Positions 18,325-29,492 of a stretch of 64,000 nucleotides of DNA are shown one piece after another (position 1 is the stretch's first letter; every line of letters begins with the position of its first letter). This stretch comes from Scandinavium goeteborgense. GTDB lineage: Bacteria > Pseudomonadota > Gammaproteobacteria > Enterobacterales > Enterobacteriaceae. The position numbers and the translations under genes were made by a program. The DNA lies in assembly GCF_003935895.2 (NCBI RefSeq), contig NZ_CP054058.1, positions 248,001-312,000 of the forward strand, read 5' to 3'. The notes beneath the pieces are model-generated. The model was not told the origin of the DNA and did no database searches. It saw nothing but the letters and a program-made list of their open reading frames with translations.

Positions 18325-19598
18325 AACCGATGCATTTTGCGATGGCGCTGCTTTCAGCCGCCATGTTCTTCGTGCTGGCGGGCGTCTTCATGGGCGTTCA
18401 GCTTTCCTTGAGCGGCACCAAGCTGGTGGTCAATTCCGCCGCCGACATTCGTTGGCAGTGGATTTATATCGGCACCGCGGTGGTGTTTTTCTTCCAGCTC
18501 CTGCGCCCGATGGTGCAGAAGGGACTGAAAAATGTGTCCGGTCCGAAGCTGGTGCTGCCGGCGATTGACGGTTCGACCGTTAAGCAGAAGCTGTTCCTGA
18601 TTGCGCTGCTGGTTATCGCCGTGGCGTGGCCGTTCATGGTGTCTCGCGGCACCATTGATATCGCCACCCTGACCATGATCTACATTATTCTTGGCCTCGG
18701 TCTGAACGTGGTTGTGGGCCTGTCTGGCCTGCTGGTGCTGGGCTACGGCGGTTTTTACGCCATCGGTGCGTACACCTTTGCGCTGCTGAATCACTATTAC
18801 GGTCTCGGCTTCTGGACCTGTCTGCCGCTGGCGGGCCTGGTTTCCGCTGCCGCCGGTTTCCTGCTCGGCTTCCCGGTACTGCGTCTGCGCGGTGACTATC
18901 TGGCGATTGTGACCCTTGGCTTCGGCGAAATCGTGCGTATTTTGCTGCTCAATAACACCGAAATCACCGGCGGCCCGAACGGTATCAGCCAGATCCCGAA
19001 ACCGACGCTGTTTGGTCTCGAGTTCAGCCGTACCGCGCGCGAAGGCGGCTGGGATACCTTCAGCAACTTCTTCCACCTGAAGTACGACCCGAACGACCGC
19101 GTGATTTTCCTCTATCTGGTGGCGCTGCTGCTGGTGGTCTTTACGCTGTTCGTGATCAACCGCTTGCTGCGGATGCCGCTGGGCCGCGCGTGGGAAGCGT
19201 TGCGTGAAGATGAAATAGCCTGCCGTTCGCTGGGCCTGAACCCGACGCGTATCAAGCTGACCGCCTTCACCATCAGCGCCGCGTTTGCCGGTTTTGCCGG
19301 CACGCTGTTCGCCGCCCGTCAGGGCTTCGTCAGCCCGGAATCGTTCACCTTCGCCGAGTCGGCGTTCGTGCTGGCGATTGTGGTGCTGGGCGGAATGGGC
19401 TCGCAGTTTGCGGTGATCCTCGCCGCGGTGCTGCTGGTGGTTTCGCGTGAACTGATGCGTGATTTCAACGAATACAGCATGTTAATGCTGGGTGGTTTGA
19501 TGGTTCTGATGATGATCTGGCGTCCACAAGGCTTGCTGCCGATGACCCGTCCACAGCTGAAACTGAAAAGCGGACAGACCAAAGGAGAGCAGGCATGA
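18321..19598 (+). CDS. livM: Branched-chain amino acid ABC transporter permease LivM
   Basis: LivM is the second permease of the branched-chain amino acid importer. The 425-residue protein has an N-terminal extension with three hydrophobic segments (about 7-28, 45-63, 88-110) before the permease core, and the coupling loop [22 protein letters not shown]. Length equals E. coli LivM. It overlaps livH upstream and livG downstream by 4 bases each, so the operon is tightly coupled. Confidence 0.97.
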   Translation: MKPMHFAMALLSAAMFFVLAGVFMGVQLSLSGTKLVVNSAADIRWQWIYIGTAVVFFFQLLRPMVQKGLKNVSGPKLVLPAIDGSTVKQKLFLIALLVIAVAWPFMVSRGTIDIATLTMIYIILGLGLNVVVGLSGLLVLGYGGFYAIGAYTFALLNHYYGLGFWTCLPLAGLVSAAAGFLLGFPVLRLRGDYLAIVTLGFGEIVRILLLNNTEITGGPNGISQIPKPTLFGLEFSRTAREGGWDTFSNFFHLKYDPNDRVIFLYLVALLLVVFTLFVINRLLRMPLGRAWEALREDEIACRSLGLNPTRIKLTAFTISAAFAGFAGTLFAARQGFVSPESFTFAESAFVLAIVVLGGMGSQFAVILAAVLLVVSRELMRDFNEYSMLMLGGLMVLMMIWRPQGLLPMTRPQLKLKSGQTKGEQA

Positions 19599-20362
19599 GT
19601 CAGCCATTATTATCCGTTAACGGCCTGATGATGCGTTTTGGCGGCCTGCTGGCGGTCAATAACGTCAATCTTGAACTGCACCCGCAGGAAATTGTCTCGC
19701 TGATTGGCCCGAACGGTGCCGGGAAAACCACGGTTTTCAACTGCCTGACCGGCTTCTATAAGCCGACGGGCGGCAGCATCATGCTGGGTGACAAGCATCT
19801 TGAAGGCCTGCCGGGCCAGAAAATTGCCCAGATGGGCGTGGTGCGTACTTTCCAGCACGTGCGCCTGTTCCGTGAAATGACGGTGATTGAAAACCTGCTG
19901 GTGGCGCAACATCAGCAGCTGAAAACCGGCGTGTTTTCCGGGCTGCTGAAAACGCCGTCGTTCCGTAAAGCGCAGAGCGAAGCACTGGATCGCGCCGCGA
20001 CCTGGCTCGATCGTATCGGCCTGCTGGCGCACGCGAACCGTCAGGCGAGCAACCTCGCCTACGGTGATCAGCGTCGTCTGGAAATCGCGCGCTGCATGGT
20101 GACGCAGCCGGAAATCCTGATGCTCGATGAACCGGCGGCGGGGCTGAACCCGAAAGAAACCAAAGAGCTGGATGAGCTGATTGCCGAACTGCGCAGTCAT
20201 CACAACACCTCCATTCTGCTAATTGAACACGACATGAAGCTGGTGATGGGTATTTCCGATCGTATTTACGTCGTGAATCAGGGAACGCCGTTAGCCAACG
20301 GCACGCCGGAAGAGATCCGCAATAATCCTGACGTTATTCGCGCCTATTTGGGTGAGGCATAA
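19595..20362 (+). CDS. livG: Branched-chain amino acid ABC transporter ATPase LivG
   Basis: LivG is one of two ATPases that power the importer. The 255-residue protein has Walker [10 protein letters not shown] (about 39-47), Q-loop FQHVRLF, a [14 protein letters not shown] signature and Walker [13 protein letters not shown]. The signature replaces the usual LSGGQ with AYGDQ, which is normal for LivG proteins. It starts within the livM stop overlap and is followed by livF after one base. Confidence 0.97.
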   Translation: MSQPLLSVNGLMMRFGGLLAVNNVNLELHPQEIVSLIGPNGAGKTTVFNCLTGFYKPTGGSIMLGDKHLEGLPGQKIAQMGVVRTFQHVRLFREMTVIENLLVAQHQQLKTGVFSGLLKTPSFRKAQSEALDRAATWLDRIGLLAHANRQASNLAYGDQRRLEIARCMVTQPEILMLDEPAAGLNPKETKELDELIAELRSHHNTSILLIEHDMKLVMGISDRIYVVNQGTPLANGTPEEIRNNPDVIRAYLGEA

Positions 20363-20363
20363 G

Positions 20364-21077
20364 ATGGAAAAAGTCATGTTGTCCTTTGACAAAGTCAGTG
20401 CCCATTACGGCAAAATTCAGGCCCTGCACGACGTCAGCCTGCACATCAATCAGGGTGAAATCGTGACCCTGATTGGCGCGAACGGCGCGGGTAAAACCAC
20501 GCTGCTCGGCACGCTGTGCGGTGACCCACGCGCCTCCAGCGGGCGTGTGACCTTTGATGGCAAAGATATTACCGACTGGCAGACCGCGAAAATTATGCGT
20601 GAAGCGGTGGCGATTGTGCCGGAAGGGCGTCGCGTATTTTCCCGCATGACCGTGGATGAGAACCTGGCGATGGGCGGCTTTTTCGCCGAACGTAGCGAGT
20701 ATCAGACGCGTATCAAATGGGTGTACGAACTGTTCCCGCGTTTGTGGGAACGTCGCATTCAGCGGGCGGGCACCATGTCCGGCGGGGAACAGCAGATGCT
20801 GGCGATTGGCCGCGCGCTGATGAGCCAGCCGCGCCTGCTGCTGCTCGACGAGCCGTCTCTGGGTCTGGCGCCGATTATCATTCAGCAGATTTTCGACACC
20901 ATTGAGCAACTGCGCAAAGAGGGAATGACCATCTTCCTCGTGGAACAGAACGCCAACCAGGCGCTGAAACTCGCTGACCGCGGCTACGTGCTGGAAAACG
21001 GCCACGTGGTGCTGGAAGATACCGGTGATGCGCTGCTGGCTAACGAAGCGGTGCGTAGTGCGTATTTAGGTGGCTAG
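20364..21077 (+). CDS. livF: Branched-chain amino acid ABC transporter ATPase LivF
   Basis: LivF is the second ATPase of the importer. The 237-residue protein has Walker A GANGAGKTT, the signature TMSGGEQQMLAIGRA, Walker B LLLLDEPSLGLAP and the H-loop replacement VEQN typical of LivF. I chose the ATG at 20364 (E. coli length), although a GTG four codons upstream is in frame and lies inside livG. It ends the livKHMGF operon. Confidence 0.97.
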   Translation: MEKVMLSFDKVSAHYGKIQALHDVSLHINQGEIVTLIGANGAGKTTLLGTLCGDPRASSGRVTFDGKDITDWQTAKIMREAVAIVPEGRRVFSRMTVDENLAMGGFFAERSEYQTRIKWVYELFPRLWERRIQRAGTMSGGEQQMLAIGRALMSQPRLLLLDEPSLGLAPIIIQQIFDTIEQLRKEGMTIFLVEQNANQALKLADRGYVLENGHVVLEDTGDALLANEAVRSAYLGG

Positions 21078-21103
21078 GTAAAAGCTACTGTTATTCGTGT
21101 TTT

Positions 21104-21185
21104 CCCCCTCTCCCTAACCCTCTCCCTCAGGGAGAGGGGATCTGCTTTTCTCCCTCTCCCCGTGGGAGAGGGCATCAGGCCGCAC
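21104..21185. repeat. boxC-like palindromes with ATCAGGCCGCAC tail
   Basis: Two CCCTCTCCC...GGGAGAGGG palindromes lie in tandem after livF, the second followed by CATCAGGCCGCACC. This is the same composite module as at 15131 and 46550. It may help end livKHMGF transcription. Confidence 0.6.
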
Positions 21186-21233
21186 CGATCTTCTTCTCCA
21201 TCGTCACCATTCCATCATCTCTCTGAAGCCTGG

Positions 21234-21262
21234 CTGTCACCGCTTCGTCATCTTTCGTCTCT
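21234..21262 (+). promoter_or_regulatory. Pho box upstream of ugpB
   Basis: CTGTCAC-CGCT-TCGTCAT-CTTT-CGTCTCT has the 7+4 periodicity of PhoB boxes (consensus repeat CTGTCAT), with the third repeat weaker. Further TGTCAT copies follow at 21268 and 21281. The ugp operon is PhoB-activated in E. coli, so phosphate-starvation induction is expected. Confidence 0.75.
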
Positions 21263-21347
21263 ATTTCTGTCATACGCGCATGTCATGTTGTGGTGCGAAC
21301 AAAAACGCGTGATTTCGCGCATCCGGCACAACAAGAGAGATAACCGA

Positions 21348-22664
21348 ATGACATCGTTACGACACACCGCTTTAGCGCTGACGCTGGGACTGGCCTTTGC
21401 CTCCCAGGCCATGGCTGTCACCACCGTTCCGTTCTGGCATTCCATGGAAGGGGAACTGGGCAAAGAAGTGGATTCCCTCGCCCAGCGTTTTAACGACACC
21501 CATCCAGATTACAAAATTGTGCCGGTCTATAAAGGCAACTACGAACAGAGCCTGGCGGCCGGAATTGCGGCCTTCCGCACCGGTAACGCCCCAGCCATCT
21601 TGCAGGTGTATGAAGTCGGCACCGCGACCATGATGGCATCGAAAGCCATCAAACCGGTGTACGAAGTGTTTAGCGATGCGGGCATTGCCTTCGACGAGTC
21701 CCAGTTCGTGCCGACGGTATCGGGCTACTACACCGATTCCAAAACCGGCCACCTGCTGAGCCAGCCGTTTAACAGCTCAACCCCGGTGTTGTACTACAAC
21801 AAAGACGCGTTCAAAAAGGCCGGATTAAACCCGGACCAGCCGCCGAAAACCTGGCAGGACCTGGCCGATTACACCGCCAAACTGAAAGCGGCAGGCATGA
21901 AGTGCGGCTATGCCAGCGGCTGGCAGGGTTGGATCCAGCTGGAAAACTTCAGCGCCTGGAACGGCCTGCCGTTTGCCAGCAAAAACAACGGCTTTGACGG
22001 CACCGATGCGGTCCTGGATTTCAACAAGCCGGAGCAGGTGAAGCACATCGCGATGCTGGAAGAACTGAACAAGAAAGGCGATTTCAGCTATTTCGGGCGC
22101 AAAGATGAATCCACCGAGAAGTTCTACAACGGGGATTGCGCTATCACCACCGCCTCTTCCGGCTCGCTGGCGGACATCCGTCAATACGCCAAATTCAACT
22201 ACGGCGTGGGCATGATGCCGTACGACGCTGACGCCAAAGGCGCGCCGCAGAACGCCATTATCGGCGGGGCCAGCCTATGGGTAATGCAGGGCAAAGACAA
22301 AGAAACCTACAAAGGCGTGGCGGAGTTCCTCGACTTCCTGACCAAACCGGAAATCGCTGCTGAATGGCACCAGAAAACCGGCTATCTGCCGATCACCAAA
22401 GCGGCGTATGACTTGACCCGTCAGCAGGGGTTCTACGACAAGAACCCGGGGGCGGATATCGCCACGCGCCAGATGATGAACAAGCCGCCGTTGCCGTTCA
22501 CCAAAGGCCTGCGTCTGGGCAACATGCCGCAGATTCGCACCATTGTGGATGAAGAACTGGAATCGGTATGGACCGGCAAGAAAACCCCGCAGCAGGCGCT
22601 GGATTCCGCCGTCGAGCGTGGCAACCAACTGCTGCGTCGCTTTGAGAAATCAACGAAATCGTAA
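21348..22664 (+). CDS. ugpB: sn-Glycerol-3-phosphate periplasmic binding protein UgpB
   Basis: UgpB binds glycerol-3-phosphate and glycerophosphocholine-type diesters in the periplasm for the UgpAEC importer. The 438-residue precursor (E. coli length) has a signal peptide ending SQAMA before [10 protein letters not shown]. The family 1 solute-binding features [23 protein letters not shown] and the GGASLWVM segment are present. I chose the ATG at 21348 because it gives a proper signal peptide and follows AGAGAG. A REP pair separates it from ugpA, as is usual in enterics, which probably stabilises the ugpB message. Confidence 0.98.
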   Translation: MTSLRHTALALTLGLAFASQAMAVTTVPFWHSMEGELGKEVDSLAQRFNDTHPDYKIVPVYKGNYEQSLAAGIAAFRTGNAPAILQVYEVGTATMMASKAIKPVYEVFSDAGIAFDESQFVPTVSGYYTDSKTGHLLSQPFNSSTPVLYYNKDAFKKAGLNPDQPPKTWQDLADYTAKLKAAGMKCGYASGWQGWIQLENFSAWNGLPFASKNNGFDGTDAVLDFNKPEQVKHIAMLEELNKKGDFSYFGRKDESTEKFYNGDCAITTASSGSLADIRQYAKFNYGVGMMPYDADAKGAPQNAIIGGASLWVMQGKDKETYKGVAEFLDFLTKPEIAAEWHQKTGYLPITKAAYDLTRQQGFYDKNPGADIATRQMMNKPPLPFTKGLRLGNMPQIRTIVDEELESVWTGKKTPQQALDSAVERGNQLLRRFEKSTKS

Positions 22665-22674
22665 TGAGTGAAAT

Positions 22675-22748
22675 GCCCGGTGGCGCTGCGCTTACCGGGC
22701 CTACGCACTGCCTCGTGTAGGCCGGGTAAGGCCATGCCGCCACCCGGC
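22675..22748. repeat. REP pair (BIME) between ugpB and ugpA
   Basis: GCCCGGTGGCGCTGCGCTTACCGGGC and an inverted mate ending GCCGCCACCCGGC are joined by a short spacer within the 107-bp intercistronic gap. Intra-operon REPs block 3' exonuclease decay and favour expression of the upstream gene. Confidence 0.88.
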
Positions 22749-22771
22749 GTTTTCTGGAAAAGAGCCTATCT

Positions 22772-23659
22772 ATGTCATCATCCCGTCCGGTATTTCGCTC
22801 GCGCTGGCTGCCCTATGTGCTGGTCGCGCCGCAGCTCGCCATTACCGTCATTTTCTTTATCTGGCCTGCGGGTGAAGCGCTGTGGTATTCGCTGCAAAAC
22901 GTCGATCCGTTCGGGCTTTCCAGTGAATTTGTCGGCTTCGACAACTTCATTGCCCTGTTCCACGACAGCTACTACCTCGACGCATTCTGGACCACCATCA
23001 AATTCAGCGGCATGGTCACCGTCAGCGGCCTGCTGGTGTCGTTGTTCTTCGCCGCGCTGGTCGATTACGTGGTGCGCGGCAGCCGCCTATACCAAACCCT
23101 GATGCTGCTGCCCTACGCCGTCGCCCCGGCCATCGCCGCGGTGCTGTGGATTTTCCTCTTCAACCCCGGACGCGGGCTGATTACCCACTGGCTGGAAATG
23201 GTGGGCTACAACTGGAACCACGCGCAAAACAGCGGCCAGGCGATGTTCCTCGTCGTCTTCGCCTCGGTGTGGAAGCAAATCAGCTACAACTTCCTGTTCT
23301 TCTTTGCCGCGCTGCAATCCATTCCCCGTTCGCTGGTGGAAGCCGCCGCCATTGACGGCGCGGGCCCGGTGCGCCGCTTCTTTGCGATTGCGCTGCCGTT
23401 GATTGCCCCGGTGAGTTTCTTCCTGCTGGTGGTGAATCTGGTGTACGCCTTCTTCGACACCTTCCCGGTGATTGACGCGGCGACGGCGGGCGGCCCGGTA
23501 CAGGCCACCACCACGCTTATCTACAAAATTTACCGCGAAGGCTTTGCCGGGCTAGACCTCTCCGCATCGGCGGCGCAATCGGTGGTGCTGATGGGGCTGG
23601 TGATTGTGCTGACGGTGGTTCAGTTCCGCTACGTGGAAAGCAAGGTGCGCTATCAATGA
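22772..23659 (+). CDS. ugpA: Glycerol-3-phosphate ABC transporter permease UgpA
   Basis: UgpA is a MalF-type permease of the glycerol-3-phosphate importer. The 295-residue protein has six hydrophobic segments and the EAA loop [20 protein letters not shown] (about 191-210), which contacts UgpC. Its stop overlaps the ugpE start by 4 bases. Confidence 0.97.
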   Translation: MSSSRPVFRSRWLPYVLVAPQLAITVIFFIWPAGEALWYSLQNVDPFGLSSEFVGFDNFIALFHDSYYLDAFWTTIKFSGMVTVSGLLVSLFFAALVDYVVRGSRLYQTLMLLPYAVAPAIAAVLWIFLFNPGRGLITHWLEMVGYNWNHAQNSGQAMFLVVFASVWKQISYNFLFFFAALQSIPRSLVEAAAIDGAGPVRRFFAIALPLIAPVSFFLLVVNLVYAFFDTFPVIDAATAGGPVQATTTLIYKIYREGFAGLDLSASAAQSVVLMGLVIVLTVVQFRYVESKVRYQ

Positions 23660-24501
23660 TTGAACATCGTCGCGGGCTGACCTGGTTCAGCCACATCATG
23701 TTGATTCTGGGCATTGCGGTGATCCTGTTCCCGCTGTACGTCGCGTTTGTCGCGGCAACGCTGGATGACAAAGCCGTTTTCGCCACGCCGATGACGCTGA
23801 TCCCCGGCTCGCATCTGCTCGAGAACATGAAAACTATCTGGCTCCAGGGCGTCGGGGCCAACAGCGCGCCATTCTGGCTACTGTTGCTGAACAGTTTTGT
23901 CATGGCGTTTACCATCACAGTGGGCAAAATCGCGGTGTCGATGCTTTCCGCCTTTGCCATCGTCTGGTTCCGCTTTCCGCTGCGTAACCTGTTCTTCTGG
24001 ATGATTTTTATCACCCTGATGCTGCCGGTCGAAGTGCGTATTTTCCCGACGGTGGAGGTGATCGCCAACCTCAAATTGCTCGATAGCTACACCGGGCTGA
24101 CGCTGCCGCTGATGGCGTCGGCCACCGCCACCTTCCTGTTCCGCCAGTTCTTTATGACGCTGCCGGATGAGCTGATGGAGGCGGCGCGAATCGACGGTGC
24201 ATCGCCGATGCGCTTTTTCCGCGACATCGTGCTGCCGCTGTCGAAAACCAATTTGGCGGCGCTATTCGTCATCACCTTTATCTACGGCTGGAACCAGTAT
24301 CTGTGGCCGTTGTTGATTATCACCGACGCGAATCTTGGTACAGCGGTAGCGGGTATCAAAGGGATGATCGCCACCGGCGAAGGCACCACGGCGTGGAATC
24401 AGGTGATGGCGGCGATGCTGCTGACGCTGATCCCGCCCGTTATTATCGTATTAGCCATGCAGCGTGCGTTCGTGCGTGGTTTAGTGGACAGTGAGAAATA
24501 A
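23656..24501 (+). CDS. ugpE: Glycerol-3-phosphate ABC transporter permease UgpE
   Basis: UgpE is the MalG-type permease partner of UgpA. The 281-residue protein has six hydrophobic segments and the EAA loop [20 protein letters not shown], followed by a conserved NQYLWPLLI segment. It overlaps ugpA at its start and ends one base before the ugpC ATG. Confidence 0.97.
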   Translation: MIEHRRGLTWFSHIMLILGIAVILFPLYVAFVAATLDDKAVFATPMTLIPGSHLLENMKTIWLQGVGANSAPFWLLLLNSFVMAFTITVGKIAVSMLSAFAIVWFRFPLRNLFFWMIFITLMLPVEVRIFPTVEVIANLKLLDSYTGLTLPLMASATATFLFRQFFMTLPDELMEAARIDGASPMRFFRDIVLPLSKTNLAALFVITFIYGWNQYLWPLLIITDANLGTAVAGIKGMIATGEGTTAWNQVMAAMLLTLIPPVIIVLAMQRAFVRGLVDSEK

Positions 24502-24502
24502 G

Positions 24503-25576
24503 ATGGCTGGACTGAAATTACAGGCTGTAACCAAGAGCTGGGATAACGGCAAAACGCAGGTGATCCAGCCGCTGACGCTGGATGTGTCCGACGGCGAATT
24601 TATTGTGATGGTCGGCCCGTCGGGCTGTGGCAAATCGACGCTGCTGCGCATGGTGGCCGGGCTGGAGCGCGTGTCCAGCGGCGATATCTGGATTGACCGC
24701 CAGCGCGTGACCGAGCTGGAACCGAAAGAGCGCGGCATCGCGATGGTGTTCCAGAACTACGCCCTGTATCCGCACATGAGCGTGGAAGAAAACATGGCCT
24801 GGGGCCTGAAAATTCGCGGCATGGGCAAAGGGCATATCGCCGAGAAGGTGAAAGAGGCGGCGCGCATTCTGGAGCTGGATGCGTTACTCAAACGCCGTCC
24901 GCGCGAACTGTCCGGCGGGCAGCGCCAGCGGGTGGCGATGGGGCGCGCTATCGTGCGCGATCCGGCGGTGTTCCTGTTCGATGAGCCGCTGTCTAACCTT
25001 GATGCCAAACTCCGCGTGCAGATGCGCCTCGAGCTGCAACAATTGCATCGCCGCCTGAACACCACGTCGCTGTATGTGACGCACGATCAGGTGGAAGCGA
25101 TGACGCTTGCCCAGCGGGTGATGGTGATGAACAAAGGCATTGCCGAGCAGATTGGCACCCCGGTTGAGGTCTATGAAAAGCCTGCCAGCCGCTTCGTGGC
25201 GAGCTTTATCGGCAGCCCGGCGATGAACCTGCTCGACGGGCGCGTGAGTGTGTCCGGCACCCATTTCGAACTCGACAGCGGCATGGCGCTGCCGTTGAAC
25301 TGGCTGTATCGCGGCTACGCCGGGCGCCGCATGACGCTGGGTATCCGTCCGGAACATATTGCGCTAAGCTCGCAGGCCGAAGGTGGCGTACCGCTGGTGA
25401 TGGATACGCTGGAAATTTTGGGTGCAGATAACCTCGCGCACGGTCGCTGGGGGGAGCATAAAATGGTGGTGCGTTTACCGCATCAGCACCGCCCGACGGC
25501 AGGCACCACGCTGTGGCTGCATCTGCCGGAAAATCATCTGCACCTGTTCGATGGTGAAACAGGACAACGAGTATGA
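24503..25576 (+). CDS. ugpC: Glycerol-3-phosphate ABC transporter ATPase UgpC
   Basis: UgpC supplies ATP energy to UgpAE. The 357-residue MalK-like protein has Walker [10 protein letters not shown] (about 37-45), signature [14 protein letters not shown], Walker [11 protein letters not shown] and a C-terminal TOBE-type regulatory domain (GIRPEHI near 280). I chose the ATG at 24503, matching E. coli; a GTG four codons upstream overlaps ugpE. The ugpQ start overlaps its stop. Confidence 0.97.
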   Translation: MAGLKLQAVTKSWDNGKTQVIQPLTLDVSDGEFIVMVGPSGCGKSTLLRMVAGLERVSSGDIWIDRQRVTELEPKERGIAMVFQNYALYPHMSVEENMAWGLKIRGMGKGHIAEKVKEAARILELDALLKRRPRELSGGQRQRVAMGRAIVRDPAVFLFDEPLSNLDAKLRVQMRLELQQLHRRLNTTSLYVTHDQVEAMTLAQRVMVMNKGIAEQIGTPVEVYEKPASRFVASFIGSPAMNLLDGRVSVSGTHFELDSGMALPLNWLYRGYAGRRMTLGIRPEHIALSSQAEGGVPLVMDTLEILGADNLAHGRWGEHKMVVRLPHQHRPTAGTTLWLHLPENHLHLFDGETGQRV

Positions 25577-26310
25577 GCAACTGGCCTTATCCCCGCATCG
25601 TCGCCCACCGTGGCGGCGGTAAACGTGCCCCGGAAAACACCCTCGCGGCGATTGACGTGGGTGCGCGCTACGGCCACACGATGATCGAGTTTGACGCCAA
25701 GCTGTCAAAAGACGGGCAGATTTTCCTGCTGCATGACGACAATCTCGAGCGTACCAGCAACGGCTGGGGCGTGGCGGGTGAGCTCGAGTGGAACAAGCTG
25801 CTACACGTCGATGCCGGAAGCTGGTTTAGCCGCGAGTTTAAAGGCGAGCCGCTGCCGCTGCTGTCGCAAGTGGCGGAGCGCTGTCGTACGCACGGCATGA
25901 TGGCCAATATCGAAATCAAACCGACCACCGGCACCGGGCCGCTGACCGGCAAAACGGTTGCCCTTGCGGCGCGCGAGCTGTGGGCAGGTATGACGCCGCC
26001 GCTGCTCTCATCGTTTGACATTGACGCGTTGGAAGCCGCACAAGAAGCGGCCCCTGAACTGCCACGCGGGCTGTTACTGGATGACTGGCGCGATGACTGG
26101 CAGGCATTGACCACACGGTTGGGATGCGTGTCGATTCACGTTTATCACAAGCTGCTGGATGAAGCGCGGGTGAACATGTTGAAAGCGGCGGGGCTGCACA
26201 TTCTGGTGTACACCGTGAACAAACCCCAGCGGGCATCAGAGTTGCTGCGCTGGGGCGTGGACGCCATCTGTACCGATGTGATTGACGTTATCGGGCCTGA
26301 CTTCCGCTAA
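25573..26310 (+). CDS. ugpQ: Cytoplasmic glycerophosphodiester phosphodiesterase UgpQ
   Basis: UgpQ hydrolyses glycerophosphodiesters imported by Ugp into glycerol-3-phosphate and an alcohol. The 245-residue GDPD-fold protein has HRGG (12-15) and APENT (19-23), the acidic metal ligands in [10 protein letters not shown], the HDDNLERT motif and EIKP. There is no signal peptide, in line with the cytoplasmic enzyme. It is the last gene of ugpBAECQ and overlaps ugpC by 4 bases. Confidence 0.97.
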   Translation: MSNWPYPRIVAHRGGGKRAPENTLAAIDVGARYGHTMIEFDAKLSKDGQIFLLHDDNLERTSNGWGVAGELEWNKLLHVDAGSWFSREFKGEPLPLLSQVAERCRTHGMMANIEIKPTTGTGPLTGKTVALAARELWAGMTPPLLSSFDIDALEAAQEAAPELPRGLLLDDWRDDWQALTTRLGCVSIHVYHKLLDEARVNMLKAAGLHILVYTVNKPQRASELLRWGVDAICTDVIDVIGPDFR

Positions 26311-26322
26311 GGCTCTTCGCGG

Positions 26323-26727
26323 TTAACGAGAAAGCGGCTGCGGGTTAGACGGCGTACTCAACAGGTCGCCGTTCTGAGTCTGCGGTAGCATGTGCTGCTG
26401 CGAACTGTTAAGCGTTCTGTCACTGTTGCCGCTTAACATCCCGCCGCTGGTGTTCGGCAGCACCTGCTCCCCCGGCTGGCCGTTCAGCACCCGCTGCTGA
26501 TTGCTGTTCATCTGCGTTTGCAAATGCTGCTGCTGAACCTGGTTTTGGTTCTGTAGCTGCTGATTCAACATGCCTTTCTGCTGTTGCTGCTGCGTATTCA
26601 TCTGCGTTTGCATCCGCTGCTGGCTCGGGATCACATACCCTGGCTGGTTGGGGTTGTTGGTGGTGTTGAGTGGCTGTGCTAAAACGGCAAACGGCATTAA
26701 CGCCGCAAGAAAAATTAACCTGTTCAT
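26323..26727 (-). CDS. yhhA: YhhA, glutamine-rich DUF2756 secreted protein
   Basis: This 134-residue protein has a signal peptide ([19 protein letters not shown], cleavage near residue 17) and a low-complexity mature part rich in Q and N (Q-repeats between about 45 and 85). It matches E. coli YhhA (146 residues, DUF2756), whose function is unknown. I chose the ATG at 26727 because it has a strong GGAGGAGG ribosome site and starts the signal peptide; the frame is open far upstream but encodes nothing recognisable there. It diverges from ggt. Confidence 0.9.
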   Translation of the reverse strand: MNRLIFLAALMPFAVLAQPLNTTNNPNQPGYVIPSQQRMQTQMNTQQQQQKGMLNQQLQNQNQVQQQHLQTQMNSNQQRVLNGQPGEQVLPNTSGGMLSGNSDRTLNSSQQHMLPQTQNGDLLSTPSNPQPLSR

Positions 26728-26851
26728 TGTGTCCTCCTCCCCGAAAGGGGCTTCCCTTAAGTTTACCTCCAATTGCCCATTTCGATGATTTTTTAGGAAT
26801 TCTGAACCAGGATTAAGCGGGAGCACAACACCCATCACCTGGAGAATAACA

Positions 26852-28603
26852 ATGACAGAAACGCGTTTTTGGCGCGGGGCGGCGATTGCTGCTCTGCTGG
26901 CAGGAGGGACGTTCAGCGTGGCGGCGACCGAGCCGTCGCCCGCTGCACCGCCGGTGTCATACGGTGTGGAAGAGGATGTTTTCCACCCAGTGACGGCCCA
27001 GAAGGGCATGGTCGCGTCGGTGGATGACACGGCGACGAAAGTCGGCGTAGAGATACTGAAACAGGGCGGGAATGCGGTGGATGCCGCGGTGGCCGTGGGT
27101 TACGCGCTGGCGGTCACGCACCCGCAGGCGGGGAACCTCGGTGGCGGTGGTTTTATGCTGTTGCGCACCAAAGACGGGAAAACGACCTCGATCGACTTCC
27201 GTGAAATGGCGCCCGCGCAGGCCACCCGCGATATGTTCCTCGACGATCAGGGCAATCCTGACAGCAAAAAATCGCTGACGTCGCACCTGGCATCCGGCAC
27301 GCCAGGCACCGTGGCCGGTTTCTCGCTGGCGCTGAAAGAGTACGGCACGATGCCGCTCAACAAAGTAGTGCATCCGGCCATCAAGCTCGCGAAAGAGGGT
27401 TTTATCGTTAACGATGCGCTGGCGGATGACCTGAAAACCTACGGGTCGGAAGTCATTCCTCAACACGAAAACAGCAAAGCCATCTTCTGGAAAGACGGCG
27501 AGCCGCTGAAGAAGGGTGACAAGCTGGTGCAGACCAACCTGGCGAAAAGCCTGGAGATGATTGCTGAGAACGGGCCGGACGCGTTTTATAAAGGCGAGAT
27601 TGCCGACCAGATTGCCGATGAAATGAAGAAGAACGGCGGGCTGATTAGCAAAGAGGATCTGGCGGATTACAAAGCGGTGGAGCGCGAGCCCATCAGCGGC
27701 GACTACCGCGGCTATCAGGTGTTCTCCATGCCGCCGCCGTCTTCCGGGGGCATCCATATCGTTGAAATCCTGAATATCCTCGAAAACTTCGATATGCATA
27801 AATACGGCTTTGGCAGTGCTGATGCGATGCAAATCATGGCGGAAGCCGAGAAGCACGCCTACGCCGATCGCTCGGAATACCTCGGCGACCCGGATTTCGT
27901 CAAAGTGCCGTGGCAAGCGTTGACCAGCAAGGCTTACGCCAAATCCATTGCTGACGAAATCGATGTCAATAAAGCCAAACCGTCGAGCCAGATCCGTCCG
28001 GGGAAACTCGCGCCGTATGAAAGCAACCAGACCACCCATTTCTCGGTGGTGGACAAAGACGGCAACGCGGTGGCGGTGACCTATACCCTCAACACCATCT
28101 TCGGCACCGGCATTGTGGCGGGCAATAGCGGCATTCTGATGAATAACCAGATGGACGATTTCTCAGCCAAACCGGGCGTGCCGAACGTGTACGGCCTGGT
28201 TGGCGGGGATGCGAACGCCGTCGGGCCGCATAAGCGTCCACTGTCGTCGATGTCGCCAACTATCGTGGTGAAAGACGGGAAAACCTGGCTGGTCACCGGT
28301 AGCCCGGGCGGTAGCCGAATTATCACCACCGTGCTGCAAATGGTGGTGAATACTATCGACTTTGGAATGAACGTCGCCGAAGCGACCAACGCGCCGCGTT
28401 TCCATCACCAGTGGCTGCCGGATGAGCTGCGGGTCGAAAAAGGCTTTAGCCCGGATACGCTGAAACTGCTGACGGATAAAGGTCAGAAAGTGGCGGTGAA
28501 AGAGGCGATGGGCAGCACCCAGAGCATCATGGTCGGCCCGGACGGCACGCTGTACGGTGCGTCGGACCCGCGATCAGTAGATGATTTAACGGCGGGGTAC
28601 TGA
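26852..28603 (+). CDS. ggt: Periplasmic gamma-glutamyltranspeptidase
   Basis: Ggt transfers or hydrolyses the gamma-glutamyl group of glutathione in the periplasm. The 583-residue precursor has a signal peptide (about 1-25, ending SVAAT) and is cleaved by itself into two subunits. The cleavage and nucleophile residue is Thr394 in NQTTHFSV. Substrate-binding segments are visible: [24 protein letters not shown]-like [21 protein letters not shown] and GSPGGSRI. It closely matches E. coli Ggt (580 residues). A REP pair follows the stop. Confidence 0.98.
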   Translation: MTETRFWRGAAIAALLAGGTFSVAATEPSPAAPPVSYGVEEDVFHPVTAQKGMVASVDDTATKVGVEILKQGGNAVDAAVAVGYALAVTHPQAGNLGGGGFMLLRTKDGKTTSIDFREMAPAQATRDMFLDDQGNPDSKKSLTSHLASGTPGTVAGFSLALKEYGTMPLNKVVHPAIKLAKEGFIVNDALADDLKTYGSEVIPQHENSKAIFWKDGEPLKKGDKLVQTNLAKSLEMIAENGPDAFYKGEIADQIADEMKKNGGLISKEDLADYKAVEREPISGDYRGYQVFSMPPPSSGGIHIVEILNILENFDMHKYGFGSADAMQIMAEAEKHAYADRSEYLGDPDFVKVPWQALTSKAYAKSIADEIDVNKAKPSSQIRPGKLAPYESNQTTHFSVVDKDGNAVAVTYTLNTIFGTGIVAGNSGILMNNQMDDFSAKPGVPNVYGLVGGDANAVGPHKRPLSSMSPTIVVKDGKTWLVTGSPGGSRIITTVLQMVVNTIDFGMNVAEATNAPRFHHQWLPDELRVEKGFSPDTLKLLTDKGQKVAVKEAMGSTQSIMVGPDGTLYGASDPRSVDDLTAGY

Positions 28604-28610
28604 TTTTCTT

Positions 28611-28676
28611 GCCCGGCGGCACTGCGTTTGCCGGACCTACGGTTTTGTAGGCCCGGCAAGCTTAGCGCCGCCGGGC
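28611..28676. repeat. REP pair (BIME) between ggt and yhhY
   Basis: GCCCGGCGGCACTGCG...GCCGGACC and GGCCCGGCAAGC...GCCGCCGGGC form two inverted REP units between convergent genes. Confidence 0.88.
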
Positions 28677-28690
28677 GCATGCCTGACGAA

Positions 28691-29185
28691 TTATTTCATC
28701 CGCGCCATAAAATACGCATCCACGTATTCGCCGTTGCGCAGGGCAAAGTTTTTACCGGTGCCTTCCACTTCGAACCCGAATTTGCGATACAGGCTGATGC
28801 CTAACGGATTATCAACGAACACCGTCAATTCAATCCGCTCCACCCGCAGCCAGTTATCACACAGATTCACCATCTCACGCAGCAGCGCACTGCCGACGCC
28901 CCGGTTCTGGAATTCCGACGCGACACTGATACCAAAGGTGGCAACATGGCTGCGACGCGGATTTTCCATCACGTCCAGCACCAGATGGCCTACCACCCGT
29001 TCGTCGATGCAGGCCACGAGCTGGCGTCTGTTGGGTTTACGTGCCACGCGTTCGTGCCACATCTCCATCGAAGGGTGAGGAATTTGTAGCGTCGAGTGAT
29101 AAACATCCGCATGCGTGTGCATCTGATGTAAAGCGGCTGCGTCGGTGGCATCAACGTGGCGGACGATTATCTCACTCGTACTCAT
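28691..29185 (-). CDS. yhhY: GNAT N-acetyltransferase YhhY (AaaT)
   Basis: YhhY/AaaT acetylates the amino group of some amino acids such as phenylalanine and methionine, as shown for the E. coli protein. The 164-residue sequence has the GNAT core, with the acetyl-CoA loop QNRGVGSALLREM at about 93-105 and the C-terminal NPLGISLYRKFGFEVEG motif. Length is close to E. coli YhhY (162). The start ATG at 29185 follows AAGGAAAAAGGAA. It diverges from ryhB. Confidence 0.95.
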   Translation of the reverse strand: MSTSEIIVRHVDATDAAALHQMHTHADVYHSTLQIPHPSMEMWHERVARKPNRRQLVACIDERVVGHLVLDVMENPRRSHVATFGISVASEFQNRGVGSALLREMVNLCDNWLRVERIELTVFVDNPLGISLYRKFGFEVEGTGKNFALRNGEYVDAYFMARMK

Positions 29186-29297
29186 TCCTTTTTCCTTATC
29201 CCGTCTGCGGGAAGTGTGTTGTCCCCTTTAACATCTCCGAGTCACAAAAATTCGTCAACCACTGATTTTTATCAAAAAAGGGTAGACAAGTGCGAAT

Positions 29298-29316
29298 GAT
29301 AATGATTATTATTGCC
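29298..29316 (+). promoter_or_regulatory. Fur box and promoter of ryhB
   Basis: GATAATGATTATTATTGCC matches the 19-bp Fur consensus at 15 positions by hand count. It overlaps a -10 hexamer TATTAT (29307-29312), placed 6 bases before the RNA start. Iron-loaded Fur would block transcription. Confidence 0.9.
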
Positions 29317-29318
29317 AT

Positions 29319-29406
29319 GCGTTCAGGGAGACCCCTACGGAGAACCTGAAAGCACGACATTGCTCACATTGCTTCCAGTTTATAGCCAGCCTCGCGCTGG
29401 CTTTTT
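29319..29406 (+). ncRNA. ryhB: RyhB iron-regulated small RNA
   Basis: RyhB is the Hfq-dependent small RNA that represses mRNAs of non-essential iron-using proteins when iron is scarce. The sequence begins GCGTTCAGGGAGACC, contains the invariant core GAACCTGAAAGCACGACATT and GCTCACATTGCTTCCAG of E. coli RyhB (the target-pairing region), and ends with the terminator AGCCAGCCTCGCGCTGGCT followed by ten T. It lies between yhhY and yhhX in the same relative orientation as in E. coli. The Fur box is directly upstream. The 5' hairpin differs in a few bases from E. coli. Confidence 0.97.
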
Positions 29407-29492
29407 TTTTTGCCCGTCTTATTTGACGCCGTAGCGGCGTTGGCTCGATTTCAGTATGTTAGGGGGTATTCAAAGTCAAAAAGGACTGAGCC

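Noticed and set aside
26957-28039. Open frame of 360 codons antisense to ggt
   Set aside because: Mirror of third-position GC in ggt; no ribosome site or family resemblance.
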